A DNA stretch of 64,000 nt from Aequorivita soesokkakensis (GTDB lineage Bacteria; Bacteroidota; Bacteroidia; Flavobacteriales; Flavobacteriaceae), in the NCBI RefSeq assembly GCF_001641085.1, contig NZ_LXIE01000023.1, positions 186,001 to 250,000 of the forward strand, written 5' to 3'. The notes under the pieces were generated by a model, which was not told where the DNA came from, did no database searches, and saw only the letters and a list, made by a program, of their open reading frames with translations. The stretch's first letter is position 1. Each line of letters starts with the position of its first letter. This document shows, one piece after another, positions 53,624-63,607 of this stretch. The translations under genes and the position numbers were made by a program.

Positions 53624-55081
53624 ATGTACTTTTACAAAAAATCGCTTCGCACCCGAATCTTTCTTTCTATGTTCCTTTTGGTTTTGGGAGCTTCGGTTCT
53701 AATTGCTATTGTTACCGTATTTCAGTATAAAGAGGAAGCGCAGGATTATCACCGCGATAGGCTTTTGCGAAAGGAAGCTGCCATCCGCGAAAACATAAAC
53801 TACATTTTAAAGACAACTACCTATCCTGTTGAAACGGAACAGATCCCGTTGATTTTTAAAGATAAAATTTATGAAATTAAGGACATTCACGGGCTTGAGA
53901 TTTTTCTTTATGACCTTGATGGAAATCTTTTAAAATCATCAAAACCTTCTTTTTTTAAGGATACCGTTTCGCCAAAAATGCCCGAATTTGCGTTGGAAGC
54001 GCTTCAAAATTCACCCACAAAAAGCTACATAAAGGAATTTGAGGAGGGCGGTCAAAAATACCAATCATCCTATACCTACATTACGGATAATTATTTCAAA
54101 CCTTTGGCAATCCTTAATTTACCCTACATTGAAGATGATGGGTTTATAACAAATGAACTCACGGAATATCTGTATCGGCTGGGAGTGGCTTACTTCTTTA
54201 TGCTTTTTGCGGCGATTATACTTTCCTATTTTCTTTCAAAATTCATTACCCGATCCTTAAAAGAGATTAGTGAAAAGCTTTCCGAAACACGTTTTGATGC
54301 CCGCAACAAAAAAATTATTATCAGCGATACACCGCAGGAAATTTCCTTGCTCGTAAACTCATATAACGGGATGATTGATGAGCTTGAAAATAGTGCTGTA
54401 CAGCTTGCGGCAAACGAGCGCGAAACTGCCTGGCGTGAAATGGCAAAACAGGTTGCGCACGAAATTAAAAATCCGCTGACGCCCATGCGGCTTACCGTGC
54501 AAAGCTTTCAACGAAAGTTTGACTGCAACGATCCGGATGTTGATAAAAAAATGGCGGAATACACCAATACCTTGCTTCAGCAAATAGACACCTTGAGTTC
54601 TATTTCCTCAGCATTTTCAACCTACGCAAAGATGCCAGCACAACAGGATGAAACCCTAAATGTGGTAAAAATTACAAAACTGGCATTGGATATTTTTAAT
54701 GAGGATTATATCTATTTCTTTTCCGAAAAAGAGGTGGTTCGAGCCCGTTTTGATAGAACACAATTAATACGGGTGGTTACCAATTTGGTAAAAAACAGCA
54801 TACAATCCGTTGAGCAGAAAAATCCTGAAAACCCAAGAATTGACGTAATAGTTGAGAATACGGAAGATTGGGTAAACATTTTGGTTACAGATAATGGCGT
54901 TGGCGTTCCGGAAGAAAACAGAAGTTGCATTTTTGAGCCGCAATTCACAACAAAAACCAGCGGAATGGGGTTGGGTCTTGGAATGGTAAAAAATATTGTG
55001 GAAACCTATGGCGGCACAATTGCTCTGGATTCTTCCGAAGATAAAACCACCTTTAAGGTTTCTTTCCCTTCAATTGGCTGA
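53624..55081 (+). CDS. Sensor histidine kinase, NtrY-like
   Basis: A 485-residue two-component sensor. A first transmembrane helix (about 9-31) and a second (about 191-212) bracket a periplasmic sensing region of about 160 residues. A HAMP-like segment (ITRSLKEISEKLSETRFD) precedes the HisKA H-box AHEIKNPLTPMRL with the phospho-His, then the N-box NLVKNSIQSVE, and the G boxes VTDNGVGVP and TSGMGLGLGMVKNI. No response regulator is adjacent, so its partner is elsewhere. Its position beside the haem and nrd genes gives no clue to the signal. Confidence 0.92.
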   Translation: MYFYKKSLRTRIFLSMFLLVLGASVLIAIVTVFQYKEEAQDYHRDRLLRKEAAIRENINYILKTTTYPVETEQIPLIFKDKIYEIKDIHGLEIFLYDLDGNLLKSSKPSFFKDTVSPKMPEFALEALQNSPTKSYIKEFEEGGQKYQSSYTYITDNYFKPLAILNLPYIEDDGFITNELTEYLYRLGVAYFFMLFAAIILSYFLSKFITRSLKEISEKLSETRFDARNKKIIISDTPQEISLLVNSYNGMIDELENSAVQLAANERETAWREMAKQVAHEIKNPLTPMRLTVQSFQRKFDCNDPDVDKKMAEYTNTLLQQIDTLSSISSAFSTYAKMPAQQDETLNVVKITKLALDIFNEDYIYFFSEKEVVRARFDRTQLIRVVTNLVKNSIQSVEQKNPENPRIDVIVENTEDWVNILVTDNGVGVPEENRSCIFEPQFTTKTSGMGLGLGMVKNIVETYGGTIALDSSEDKTTFKVSFPSIG

Positions 55082-55416
55082 TTTTTTTGATTTCTTACAA
55101 AGTATGGGTTCAAATCTTTTCTAAAAGCCGATGTTTTTTAAGCTTTCCAATGAATTTAAAATTACTTCAAAAAGTGATTTAATGTTTTCATTTTTTGTAA
55201 ACTTTTTGCCCTTGCGAAGCTACTGAAAATTTTATAAGTAATTGTTAATCAATATTTTTTAAATTTCACTTCCAAAAAATTTGTAAACAATTGGTTTTTC
55301 CATGTTGAAAACTTTGTTAAAAAACGAATAAAGGTTTCACCCAAATTTCCTTTTAATTTTTACATATTTGTTAGTCCCGAGTAACGGCAATTTTTTAATC
55401 TAAAAACAAAGGACAA
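55082..55416. other. 335-nt AT-rich intergenic region before nrdB
   Basis: No ORF of note and no strong terminator is seen here. The nine bases TTTGTAAAC occur twice on the same strand, at 55194-55202 and 55280-55288, and the region is otherwise A/T-rich. It should carry the nrdB promoter and control signals, but I cannot find an unmistakable -7 element or an NrdR-type box. Confidence 0.5.
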
Positions 55417-56394
55417 ATGAGTGCAATTGAACCAATTTTACAGGAAAACAAAAACAGATTCGTAATATTCCCGATCCAACATCACGATATTTGGGATTGG
55501 TATAAAAAGAGCGAAGCTAGTTTTTGGACAGCCGAAGAAATTGATCTGCACCAAGATTTAACCGATTGGACTTCCAAATTAAACGACGACGAGCGTTATT
55601 TCATAAAACATATTTTAGCATTTTTCGCTGCTTCCGATGGAATTGTGAATGAAAATCTTGCCGAAAATTTCGTGAACGAAGTTCAGTACAGCGAAGCAAA
55701 ATTCTTCTACGGGTTTCAGATTATGATGGAAAATATTCACAGTGAAACCTATTCGCTTTTGATTGATACCTATGTAAAAGACGAAAAGGAAAAAGATCAA
55801 CTTTTCAATGCCATTGAAACTTTTCCGGCTATTAAAAAGAAAGCTGATTGGGCGTTGAAATGGATTGAAAGCGATTCATTTGCAGAGCGTTTGATAGCTT
55901 TTGCCGCAGTGGAAGGAATCTTCTTTTCAGGTGCATTTTGCTCTATTTTTTGGTTGAAAAAACGTGGCTTGATGCCTGGACTTACCTTTTCAAACGAATT
56001 AATTTCCCGTGACGAAGGCGTTCACTGCGATTTTGCGGTACATCTTCACAACCATCATTTGGTGAACAAAGTTTCTAAAGAACGCATCCGCGAGATAATT
56101 GTTGATGCTCTAAATATTGAGCGCGAATTTATTACCGAATCGCTTCCCGCAAGTTTGATTGGGATGAATTCAAAATTGATGACGCAATATCTTGAATTTG
56201 TGACGGACAGACTTTTGGTGGAATTGGAATGCGAAAAAGAATACAATGTTACCAACCCGTTCGATTTTATGGATATGATTTCGCTTCAAGGAAAAACCAA
56301 CTTCTTTGAAAAGAGAGTTGGCGAATACCAAAAAGCAGGTGTTACCAACAAGGACAAAGAATCCAATAAAATCAGTTTCGACGCAGATTTTTAA
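55417..56394 (+). CDS. nrdB: Ribonucleotide-diphosphate reductase subunit beta
   Basis: A 325-residue class I NrdB that supplies the radical for deoxyribonucleotide synthesis. Metal-ligand motifs are visible: EEIDLHQD, the [12 protein letters not shown] stretch with the radical-carrying Tyr, and [17 protein letters not shown]. The C-terminal tail (ISFDADF) docks on the alpha subunit. The unusual gene order is nrdB before nrdA, with a repeat-filled 142-nt gap between. Confidence 0.97.
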   Translation: MSAIEPILQENKNRFVIFPIQHHDIWDWYKKSEASFWTAEEIDLHQDLTDWTSKLNDDERYFIKHILAFFAASDGIVNENLAENFVNEVQYSEAKFFYGFQIMMENIHSETYSLLIDTYVKDEKEKDQLFNAIETFPAIKKKADWALKWIESDSFAERLIAFAAVEGIFFSGAFCSIFWLKKRGLMPGLTFSNELISRDEGVHCDFAVHLHNHHLVNKVSKERIREIIVDALNIEREFITESLPASLIGMNSKLMTQYLEFVTDRLLVELECEKEYNVTNPFDFMDMISLQGKTNFFEKRVGEYQKAGVTNKDKESNKISFDADF

Positions 56395-56524
56395 AGCCCC
56401 CTAACCCCCGAAGGGGGAATTCATAGTTTACCCAAAAGGGCAAAGAATTGATATTTGCCACTTTATCAAATAAAATTTTTTAGTAACCCACTCTCCCAGT
56501 TCCCCTTCGGGGGTTAGGGGGCTA
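56394..56524. repeat. Inverted pair of CCCCCTAACCCCCGAAGGGGG repeats between nrdB and nrdA
   Basis: The left copy (56394-56421, AGCCCCCTAACCCCCG followed by AAGGGGGAA) and the right copy (56500-56524, TTCCCCTTCGGGGGTTAGG and onward) are reverse complements separated by about 80 nt. They can form a large stem in the nrdBA transcript. A related copy forms the trhO C-terminus at 23395-23420. Confidence 0.85.
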
Positions 56525-56536
56525 ATACAAAACCTT

Positions 56537-58951
56537 ATGAATGTAGTAAAAAGAGACGGCCGTAAAGAGCCTATGATGTTTGATAAAATCACGGCTCGTG
56601 TGCGCAAATTGTGTTACGGTTTAAACGAATTGGTTGATCCCGTGAAAGTCGCGATGCGCGTTATTGAAGGGCTTTATGATGGAGTAACCACAAGTGAACT
56701 CGATAATTTGGCTGCGGAAATTGCTGCAACAATGACCACTTCGCATCCGGATTATGCGCGTTTGGCGGCTCGAATTTCTGTTTCCAATCTTCATAAAAAC
56801 ACTAAAAAATCATTTTCTGAAGTGATGACGGATCTTTATGAATATGTAAATCCGCGTACGGGAAAAAAAGCGCCTTTACTGAGCGATGAGGTTTTTGAAG
56901 TGATAAAAAACAATGCCGAGGAATTGGATTCAACCATCATTTACAACCGTGATTTTGGGTATGATTATTTCGGCTTTAAAACTTTGGAACGTTCCTATTT
57001 GCTGAAGTTAAACGGAAAGATTGCGGAGCGCCCACAACATATGTTGATGCGTGTTTCCGTTGGAATCCATTTGGATGATTTGGCTGCGGTGAAAGAAACG
57101 TATGAGTTGATGTCGAAGAAATTCTTCACACACGCAACGCCAACGCTTTTCAACAGTGGAACACCAAAACCGCAAATGTCTTCCTGCTTTTTGCTTGCAA
57201 TGAAAGATGATAGCATCGATGGAATTTATGACACATTGAAGCAAACTGCAAAAATCTCGCAGTCAGCTGGCGGAATTGGATTGTCAATTCACAACGTTCG
57301 CGCAACCGGTTCTTACATTGGTGGAACCAATGGAACTTCAAACGGAATTGTGCCGATGCTTCGTGTTTTCAATGATACCGCACGTTACGTTGATCAAGGC
57401 GGTGGAAAGCGAAAAGGTTCTTTCGCAATTTATGTGGAGCCTTGGCACGCTGATATTTTCGACTTTTTGGATTTGAAAAAAAATCACGGAAAGGAAGAAA
57501 TGCGCGCCCGCGATCTTTTTTACGCCATGTGGATTCCAGATTTATTTATGGAACGCGTGCAAACCGATGCGGAATGGACATTGATGTGCCCGAACGAATG
57601 CCCCGGACTTTTTGAATGCCATAGTGAAGAATTTGAAGCACTTTACCACAAATACGAAGCTGAAGGAAAAGGTAGAAAAACTGTAAAAGCACGCGAACTT
57701 TGGGAGAAAATCCTTGAATCGCAGATTGAAACCGGGACGCCTTATATGCTTTACAAAGACGCAGCAAACCGAAAGAGCAATCAGAAAAATTTGGGAACCA
57801 TAAAATCTTCAAACTTGTGTACTGAGATTATGGAATTCACTTCTGCAGATGAAGTTGCGGTTTGTAATCTGGCTTCCATCGCCTTGCCAATGTTTGTGAA
57901 AAATGGAGAATTTGACCATAAGGAACTTTTCAAAGTAACAAAACGTGTAACCAAAAACTTAAACCGCGTAATCGACAGAAATTACTATCCGGTAATTGAA
58001 GCACAAAACTCAAATTTCCGCCACCGTCCGGTTGGTTTGGGAATTCAAGGTTTGGCGGATGCTTTTATTATGCTTCGTTTGCCGTTTACAAGTGATGAAG
58101 CGAAAAAACTGAACCAAGAAATTTTTGAAACTCTTTATTTTGCTGCGGTTACGGCTTCCATGGAAGAGGCAAAAGAAGACGGAACTTACGAAACTTACAA
58201 AGGTTCACCTATTTCCGAAGGACTTTTCCAACATAATTTATGGGGAATAAAAGACGAGGAATTGAGCGGTCGTTGGGATTGGGGAAAACTGCGTAAAGAG
58301 GTGAAGAAGCATGGCGTAAGAAATTCCCTTTTGGTAGCTCCAATGCCAACTGCGTCAACTTCGCAGATTCTTGGAAACAATGAGGCTTTTGAACCATATA
58401 CCTCAAATATTTACACGCGCCGCGTTCTTTCAGGAGAATTCATTGTCGTAAACCAGCATTTGTTGGAAGATTTGGTGGAACTCGGCCTTTGGAACGAGGA
58501 TTTAAAAGAAGAAATCATGCGAGCCAACGGCTCCATTCAAGATGTGGAAATAATTCCGCAGGATTTGAAGGAACTTTACAAAACCGTTTGGGAACTTTCT
58601 ATGAAAGATATTATAGATATGAGCCGCCAACGTGGTTATTTCATTGACCAAAGCCAATCGTTGAACCTATTTATGGAAAACGCTAATATGGCGAAACTTA
58701 CTTCGATGCATTTCTATGCTTGGAAGAGCGGTCTAAAAACAGGAATGTATTATTTAAGAACAAAGAGTGCCGTGGATGCGATTAAATTCACTCTTAAAAA
58801 AGAAGAGAAAAAGGAAACAGTTGGTGCTGAAGTTGAGGCCAATATAGTAGAAGATGTATCAACAAAGCCAATGACACCGCAGGAATTGCGGGAAATGTTG
58901 GCGCAATCCAAAAATGCACCGGACGATGACTGTCTGATGTGCGGTTCTTAA
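56537..58951 (+). CDS. nrdA: Ribonucleoside-diphosphate reductase subunit alpha
   Basis: An 804-residue catalytic subunit reducing ribonucleoside diphosphates. The N-terminal ATP-cone (about 1-90, [15 protein letters not shown]) sets overall activity by ATP/dATP. The active-site motif [11 protein letters not shown] (Asn, Cys and Glu), the thiyl radical region and the C-terminal redox pair in DDDCLMCGS are all present. A partner with a normal specificity site is likely. The gene is followed by a terminator. Confidence 0.98.
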   Translation: MNVVKRDGRKEPMMFDKITARVRKLCYGLNELVDPVKVAMRVIEGLYDGVTTSELDNLAAEIAATMTTSHPDYARLAARISVSNLHKNTKKSFSEVMTDLYEYVNPRTGKKAPLLSDEVFEVIKNNAEELDSTIIYNRDFGYDYFGFKTLERSYLLKLNGKIAERPQHMLMRVSVGIHLDDLAAVKETYELMSKKFFTHATPTLFNSGTPKPQMSSCFLLAMKDDSIDGIYDTLKQTAKISQSAGGIGLSIHNVRATGSYIGGTNGTSNGIVPMLRVFNDTARYVDQGGGKRKGSFAIYVEPWHADIFDFLDLKKNHGKEEMRARDLFYAMWIPDLFMERVQTDAEWTLMCPNECPGLFECHSEEFEALYHKYEAEGKGRKTVKARELWEKILESQIETGTPYMLYKDAANRKSNQKNLGTIKSSNLCTEIMEFTSADEVAVCNLASIALPMFVKNGEFDHKELFKVTKRVTKNLNRVIDRNYYPVIEAQNSNFRHRPVGLGIQGLADAFIMLRLPFTSDEAKKLNQEIFETLYFAAVTASMEEAKEDGTYETYKGSPISEGLFQHNLWGIKDEELSGRWDWGKLRKEVKKHGVRNSLLVAPMPTASTSQILGNNEAFEPYTSNIYTRRVLSGEFIVVNQHLLEDLVELGLWNEDLKEEIMRANGSIQDVEIIPQDLKELYKTVWELSMKDIIDMSRQRGYFIDQSQSLNLFMENANMAKLTSMHFYAWKSGLKTGMYYLRTKSAVDAIKFTLKKEEKKETVGAEVEANIVEDVSTKPMTPQELREMLAQSKNAPDDDCLMCGS

Positions 58952-58972
58952 TGACAAAAGCATAAATTTTTG

Positions 58973-58998
58973 AAAAGGAAGGCAATTGTCTTCCTTTT
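58973..58998 (+). terminator. Intrinsic terminator after nrdA
   Basis: AAAAGGAAG (58973-58981) and CTTCCTTTT (58990-58998) form a stem with an 8-nt loop and a T run. Confidence 0.8.
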
Positions 58999-59038
58999 TT
59001 TATGGATTATTTTATATTAGCTTTTTTTAAACTGAAAT

Positions 59039-59536
59039 ATGGAAGACCTACTTATTGCCCCGAAAACCTGTTCCCAATGTAATTCTGAAATACAGTTGGA
59101 ACAAAAATATTGTAATGATTGTGGATACCCTGAAGGAGGAACAGAGCAGGAACAATCAGGTTTTCATGCAAGACAAGTGATGAAAAAGAGAGGTCAGGCT
59201 GAAGCTTCATCCCAAATTAAAAAAGGCAGAAACAGTCTTTTTGTAGTTGCTGCAATAGCTTTTTTGTCTGGGATATATTATTTTTTTAAACTTGATGACT
59301 CATCAATTTTAATAGTAAATTCAATTCTTGCAATATGTTATTTACTATTGGGTTTTTGGTCACAAAAGCGTCCTTTGGTGGCTTTGATTTTAGGATTGCT
59401 GGTTTATTTAACCACCTTAGTTCTGAATGGATTGATTGAGCCCGAAACAATTTATAAGGGCATTTTAATCAAAGTTTTTATAATTGTTTATTTATCGAAA
59501 GGAATTAATTCCGCATTACAACTTCGCAATGCTTAA
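59039..59536 (+). CDS. Zinc-ribbon membrane protein of unknown function
   Basis: A 165-residue protein. An N-terminal zinc ribbon has Cys11, Cys14, Cys25 and Cys28 (CSQC and CNDCG), then a charged linker to about 65, and then four hydrophobic segments (about 66-160, e.g. LFVVAAIAFLSGIYYFF and LVALILGLLVYLTTLVL). The ribbon should lie in the cytoplasm. The next gene, 4 nt downstream, has the same N-terminal ribbon fused to a CPBP protease, so the pair is probably one functional unit. No function is known. Confidence 0.8.
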   Translation: MEDLLIAPKTCSQCNSEIQLEQKYCNDCGYPEGGTEQEQSGFHARQVMKKRGQAEASSQIKKGRNSLFVVAAIAFLSGIYYFFKLDDSSILIVNSILAICYLLLGFWSQKRPLVALILGLLVYLTTLVLNGLIEPETIYKGILIKVFIIVYLSKGINSALQLRNA

Positions 59537-59540
59537 ATAG

Positions 59541-60305
59541 ATGTTGCTGAATTGTAAATATTGTGCTGCCCCCATTACTCAAACCGCGAAATATTGTGGG
59601 GGTTGTGGTAAAGCTATCCAGCAAAACAACCACGGAATTGAAAGCAAGAGCGTACAACTTGTAATTGCCTTTTATGTCACTTTTCTTCTATATTCAATAA
59701 TTGCTTTTTTTATTTATAAAGAAGAAGAGATTTCCCTCACAACTGAAATTATAATTGAATCTATATTTATTGTCCTCACATTAGTTTTCAGTTTCTTCGA
59801 CCTTAAAAAAATACTTGGACTTTACAATGTGAAATACATTTCATGGCAAAGTATGGTTTTCGGGATTGTTTTTCCAATTTTTACGGCAGTGGTAGTTTAT
59901 GTAGGTGTGGAAGGCATTAATGATCTATTATTTGAAGAATCTGACAATATATTTTACGAATATGCGGGCTATGAAAATTCAATTTTTTGGGCATTGCTAT
60001 TCACAGTGATATTTCCACCAATTTTTGAAGAATTGGCTTTTCGGGGATTTTTATTCAATCAGTTAAGAAACTTCGCCAATCCTTGGGTGACCATTATAGC
60101 TACGGCTTTTATTTTTTCGCTTGTTCACTTTTCCTTTCTATCCATTTTGTGGATATTTCCTTTCGGACTGGTTTTGGGCTACTTAAGATATCGTTATAAA
60201 ACGCTTTGGCTGGGTATGATGGTACATTTTATACACAACCTATTGGTTTTAATGATTGATTATTATTATTTCCAGAATGATCCATTTAGGGATTTATTTT
60301 TATAG
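59541..60305 (+). CDS. Zinc-ribbon CPBP-family intramembrane metalloprotease
   Basis: A 254-residue protein. A zinc ribbon (Cys5, Cys8, Cys19, Cys22) leads into about seven transmembrane helices. The Abi/CAAX protease motifs are present: EExxxR in FEELAFRGFLF (about 170-180), then FSLVHFSF with a metal His (about 196-203) and HFIHN (about 235-239). This Rce1-type family cleaves within membranes or processes prenylated or bacteriocin-like peptides in other organisms. Its substrate here is unknown. The ATG is 4 nt after the previous stop, giving an operon. Confidence 0.87.
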   Translation: MLLNCKYCAAPITQTAKYCGGCGKAIQQNNHGIESKSVQLVIAFYVTFLLYSIIAFFIYKEEEISLTTEIIIESIFIVLTLVFSFFDLKKILGLYNVKYISWQSMVFGIVFPIFTAVVVYVGVEGINDLLFEESDNIFYEYAGYENSIFWALLFTVIFPPIFEELAFRGFLFNQLRNFANPWVTIIATAFIFSLVHFSFLSILWIFPFGLVLGYLRYRYKTLWLGMMVHFIHNLLVLMIDYYYFQNDPFRDLFL

Positions 60306-60307
60306 CG

Positions 60308-60345
60308 AAAATGCCGCAACGTTTATTTAGACGCGACGGCATTTT
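60308..60345. terminator. Bidirectional terminator
   Basis: AAAATGCCG (60308-60316) and CGGCATTTT (60337-60345) pair with a 20-nt loop between the CPBP gene (+) and the secreted protein gene (-). Confidence 0.75.
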
Positions 60346-60366
60346 AGTTTTTAAATTGAATTTATG

Positions 60367-61143
60367 TTACTCCTGATCTTTCGGCGTGGACATTTTGGTA
60401 TATTCCAAAACGAGGGCGCTCAACCAATCCCAATTGATTGATTTGTATGGATATTTTGCCATAAATTCAGCGTTATCTCCAAATAGGAATTCATAATTCT
60501 CCTCAAAATCACTTTTGGGCAACCAGATTATTTTGTCACCTTTTTGCACATAATATGATTTTACAACACCACCGCCAATAGCTGGCGCTCCACCGAAAGA
60601 ATACCCTTTTGATTCCTTAGCAAATGGATCGTGATATACCGAGATTATATTGCTAAAATCTGGATTGATAAGCTGCATCAAAAATTCTTGTTCGTCTTTT
60701 TTGTTTTTCAGGGAAACTTTTTGATTTATGAAATAAATCTGATCGTTGCTCGTCAATTTTTTTGCGCTATTTCTCCTTCCCATGCCATAGTTGCCAATTT
60801 TTTGCGACATTTTTCCAAACTTTTCCATACCGCTTGCATACAGATAAGCTTCTGCAATCTGTGATGCGTCATAGGTTTCTTTATTGTCGGTAACGCTATC
60901 TTTAAAAACAATTTGAGCAATCTGCCCTTTTTTGGTTACTACGCCTTTACAATAGCCTTTGTGCTCTGAACCATCTTTCATAATAACGGTTGACACTTTT
61001 TTAGTGGCTGGTTGGTTAAAACCTTCGTTAAAATAATATGCTTTTAGCATATCGCGCTCTTCGTCTGTATATTTTACCTTGTCTTGGGCAAAAGCAAAAC
61101 TACAAGCCATTATAAATAGAATGGATAAAAATTTTAGTTTCAT
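60367..61143 (-). CDS. Exported protein of unknown function
   Basis: A 258-residue protein with a clear signal peptide (FLSILFIMACSFAFAQ, cleavage after about residue 20). The Cys in the signal region is followed by Ser-Phe-Ala, not a lipobox. The mature part has TVIMKDGSEHKGYCKGVV and IVFKDSVTDNKETYDASQIAEAYLY, which resemble beta-rich modules found in Bacteroidota hypothetical proteins, and GYSFGGAPAIGGGVVKSYY. I recognise no catalytic motif and give no function. It is monocistronic. Confidence 0.75.
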   Translation of the reverse strand: MKLKFLSILFIMACSFAFAQDKVKYTDEERDMLKAYYFNEGFNQPATKKVSTVIMKDGSEHKGYCKGVVTKKGQIAQIVFKDSVTDNKETYDASQIAEAYLYASGMEKFGKMSQKIGNYGMGRRNSAKKLTSNDQIYFINQKVSLKNKKDEQEFLMQLINPDFSNIISVYHDPFAKESKGYSFGGAPAIGGGVVKSYYVQKGDKIIWLPKSDFEENYEFLFGDNAEFMAKYPYKSINWDWLSALVLEYTKMSTPKDQE

Positions 61144-61288
61144 AATTTTTGGTTTTAGTAATTTCTATAGCAATATTCCAACATTAATTTTGAAAGATGA
61201 ATTTCTTCAGCAGGAAATTATCTCCTAAACCCTCAAAATAAGGCAAATGCCCTATACAATTTTGGGGAATATAAAAAAGATAAATCAA

Positions 61289-63532
61289 TTAAGCTTTCTT
61301 AAAACTTGAGTAATATTCCTCCATCAAATTCATCAAAGCGGTTACCAAATCTTTGGTCTCAAGCAATAGGCTGAAATACAAAGTGGTGTTTTTTGGGCTT
61401 GATTCCTCTGTGCGGGTTCGGGCTATTTGTTTTTCAATTTTGTTTGAAAGGCTGGCGAAGATTTCTTCCTTTTTATTGAGCACGTTTTTAATTCGTTGAA
61501 ATTCCTTTTTATGGAATATATCTTCAATTTCATTTAAAAGTTCTTCCAAATGTTGATCTATTTCCTGTAAATCCTTTATTTGGTTAAATCGAAGTGCTTT
61601 ATGATTGTTGTTCACGTGTTTGTAGCTCGCTTTTGAAATAAATTCCAATGACTGCACCACATCGGTCAAATAGCCAAGAATAGTTATATAGAAGTTACTT
61701 CCGCGGACGCTGGTCTCGTCCAGATTCTTTATGAAATAGAAAATATTGTCGCGTAATTCCTCTACTTCGTCGTTCAATTTATTTACACCTTTTTTGCTCT
61801 TTTTCAGTTTTTTGGTATCCTGCTTGGCCAAGCCACGAAGCATGTCGCTGTAAATTTTGTTGGAACGAGAAACAACATTGCTAATGTTTTCAGCACTTTC
61901 CTGAATAATACCCTGAACGGTTTTGCTTTCGGTTTTCTTTAGGCCGGTTTTGTTCAATTTAATCTTCACTTTATTTTTATGTGAAAGATAGTTTCGCACC
62001 AACAGTAAAATAGCGAGCAGCAACAATACGGCAATCATTGCTCCTCTTCCTATATAAATCAAGTAGGTTAGAGTTCCCGCAGCGGCAAAGGCAACAAAGG
62101 CAGTAAAGAACCAACCGCCAATTACATTTAGCACTCCCGCAACTCTGTAAACAGCACTCTCACGGCCCCAAGCTCTATCTGCTAATGATGTACCCATGGC
62201 AACCATAAAGGTAACGTAGGTTGTGGAAAGTGGAAGTTTCATAGATGTAGCGGTAGCAATCAATATACCAGCGACCATCAGGTTTATGGAAGCGCGTATC
62301 ATATCAAAAGCGGGAAGTTCATAGGTTTTATGCTTTGGTAGGTTTACAACCGGTTTTTCAAAACGCTTGTCTATTTTTTGTTGTAGTGATTGTGGAATTA
62401 TAAACTCAAAATAGGTTGCAATTTGCGTACTTGATTTTACCAAAAATCTAGAAAGCATATTGGGGTTGAATTTTTCGTGGCCTTCGCCTTGACGGGCAAG
62501 ATCAATTTCGGTATCGGAAACTGTCCTTGCTTTTTTGGAAAACCACAGCGTAAGCACCATCACACCACCTGCAATAAAAAGTAACATGGGTTCTGCGGGC
62601 ACTTGCTCTGCCAGACTGTGCATACTGTATTCTGAGGCGGGAATTCCTGAGGCCGACCAATCCATAAAACTGTGATATGCAGCCATTGGAACTCCAATAA
62701 AGTTTACCAAATCATTACCTGCAAAAGCCAAAGCAAGACTAAACGTACCCACAGCAATTACGATAATAAGAATACTTTTTTTGAAAATCATCATAAAAAG
62801 TTGCGAGAATACGGTCCAGATAATAAAGCTTACTCCAATTATCGTCCAAGTATCCCCTTCGACAATATCTTTAAAATCTCCGTAAAAAGGGGTCCCTTTT
62901 AGGCCCTTCATAAAAATAAAATAGCTTATGCAAGTTAATGCCACACCGCCAAAAATGGCGCCAAAATACTTCATCTTCTTTTCGACATGGAATGTGAAAA
63001 TAAGCCGAGAAATATATTGAACGATCATTCCGACAGAAAAGGCAACCCCTACGGAAATTACAATCCCAGAGATTATTTCTAAAGCTTTGTCGGTATTAAT
63101 ATATTTTGAGAGTGCTGAAAATGATTCGGTATCTGAATGGCCAATCTTTATCAAAGCCATAATAACTGCTGCGCCCAAAAGTTCAAAAACGATAGAAACC
63201 GTTGTAGAGGTTGGCAAGCCGATAGTGTTGAAAAAATCCAGCAGCAAAATATCGGTAATCATTACTGCCATGAAAATGATCATGATTTCGTCGAAATAGA
63301 ATTCGCCCGGAACGAAGATTCCCTTTCGTGCTACTTCCATCATTCCACTGGAAAAAACTGCTCCAATAAAAATACCCAAACTCGCTATTATCAATATGGT
63401 TCTGAAAGAAATTGCCTTTGAACCAATGGCAGAGTTTAAAAAGTTTACTGCATCATTACTAACCCCAACCACCAAATCTGCAATGGCAAGCGCGGCAAGC
63501 GCTACAATCATTAATAAATAAATATTATCCAT
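61289..63532 (-). CDS. PiT-family inorganic phosphate transporter with PhoU-like tail
   Basis: A 747-residue inner-membrane phosphate transporter. The two inverted halves carry the PHO4 signature: LVVGVSNDAVNFLNSAIGSKA near the N-terminus and AGNDLVNFIGVPMAAY in the second half. Twelve or so hydrophobic segments precede a cytoplasmic helical tail (about 555-747) with HVNNNHKALRFNQIKDLQEIDQHL, resembling PhoU helical bundles that modulate transport. It lies 75 nt before the partial phosphate-selective porin gene on the same strand, making a phosphate-uptake pair. Confidence 0.93.
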   Translation of the reverse strand: MDNIYLLMIVALAALAIADLVVGVSNDAVNFLNSAIGSKAISFRTILIIASLGIFIGAVFSSGMMEVARKGIFVPGEFYFDEIMIIFMAVMITDILLLDFFNTIGLPTSTTVSIVFELLGAAVIMALIKIGHSDTESFSALSKYINTDKALEIISGIVISVGVAFSVGMIVQYISRLIFTFHVEKKMKYFGAIFGGVALTCISYFIFMKGLKGTPFYGDFKDIVEGDTWTIIGVSFIIWTVFSQLFMMIFKKSILIIVIAVGTFSLALAFAGNDLVNFIGVPMAAYHSFMDWSASGIPASEYSMHSLAEQVPAEPMLLFIAGGVMVLTLWFSKKARTVSDTEIDLARQGEGHEKFNPNMLSRFLVKSSTQIATYFEFIIPQSLQQKIDKRFEKPVVNLPKHKTYELPAFDMIRASINLMVAGILIATATSMKLPLSTTYVTFMVAMGTSLADRAWGRESAVYRVAGVLNVIGGWFFTAFVAFAAAGTLTYLIYIGRGAMIAVLLLLAILLLVRNYLSHKNKVKIKLNKTGLKKTESKTVQGIIQESAENISNVVSRSNKIYSDMLRGLAKQDTKKLKKSKKGVNKLNDEVEELRDNIFYFIKNLDETSVRGSNFYITILGYLTDVVQSLEFISKASYKHVNNNHKALRFNQIKDLQEIDQHLEELLNEIEDIFHKKEFQRIKNVLNKKEEIFASLSNKIEKQIARTRTEESSPKNTTLYFSLLLETKDLVTALMNLMEEYYSSFKKA

Positions 63533-63607
63533 TTCTGTTTATTTAAACTGGTGCAAATTTCCCACATAAAATAGGATTGTTTGTTACCAAATTGTTAACT
63601 GTATTAT

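Noticed and set aside
55100-55125. GGTTCAAATC resembling a tRNA T-loop
   Set aside because: The flanking bases do not form a T stem (ATGGG against CTTTT) and no acceptor or anticodon arm fits.
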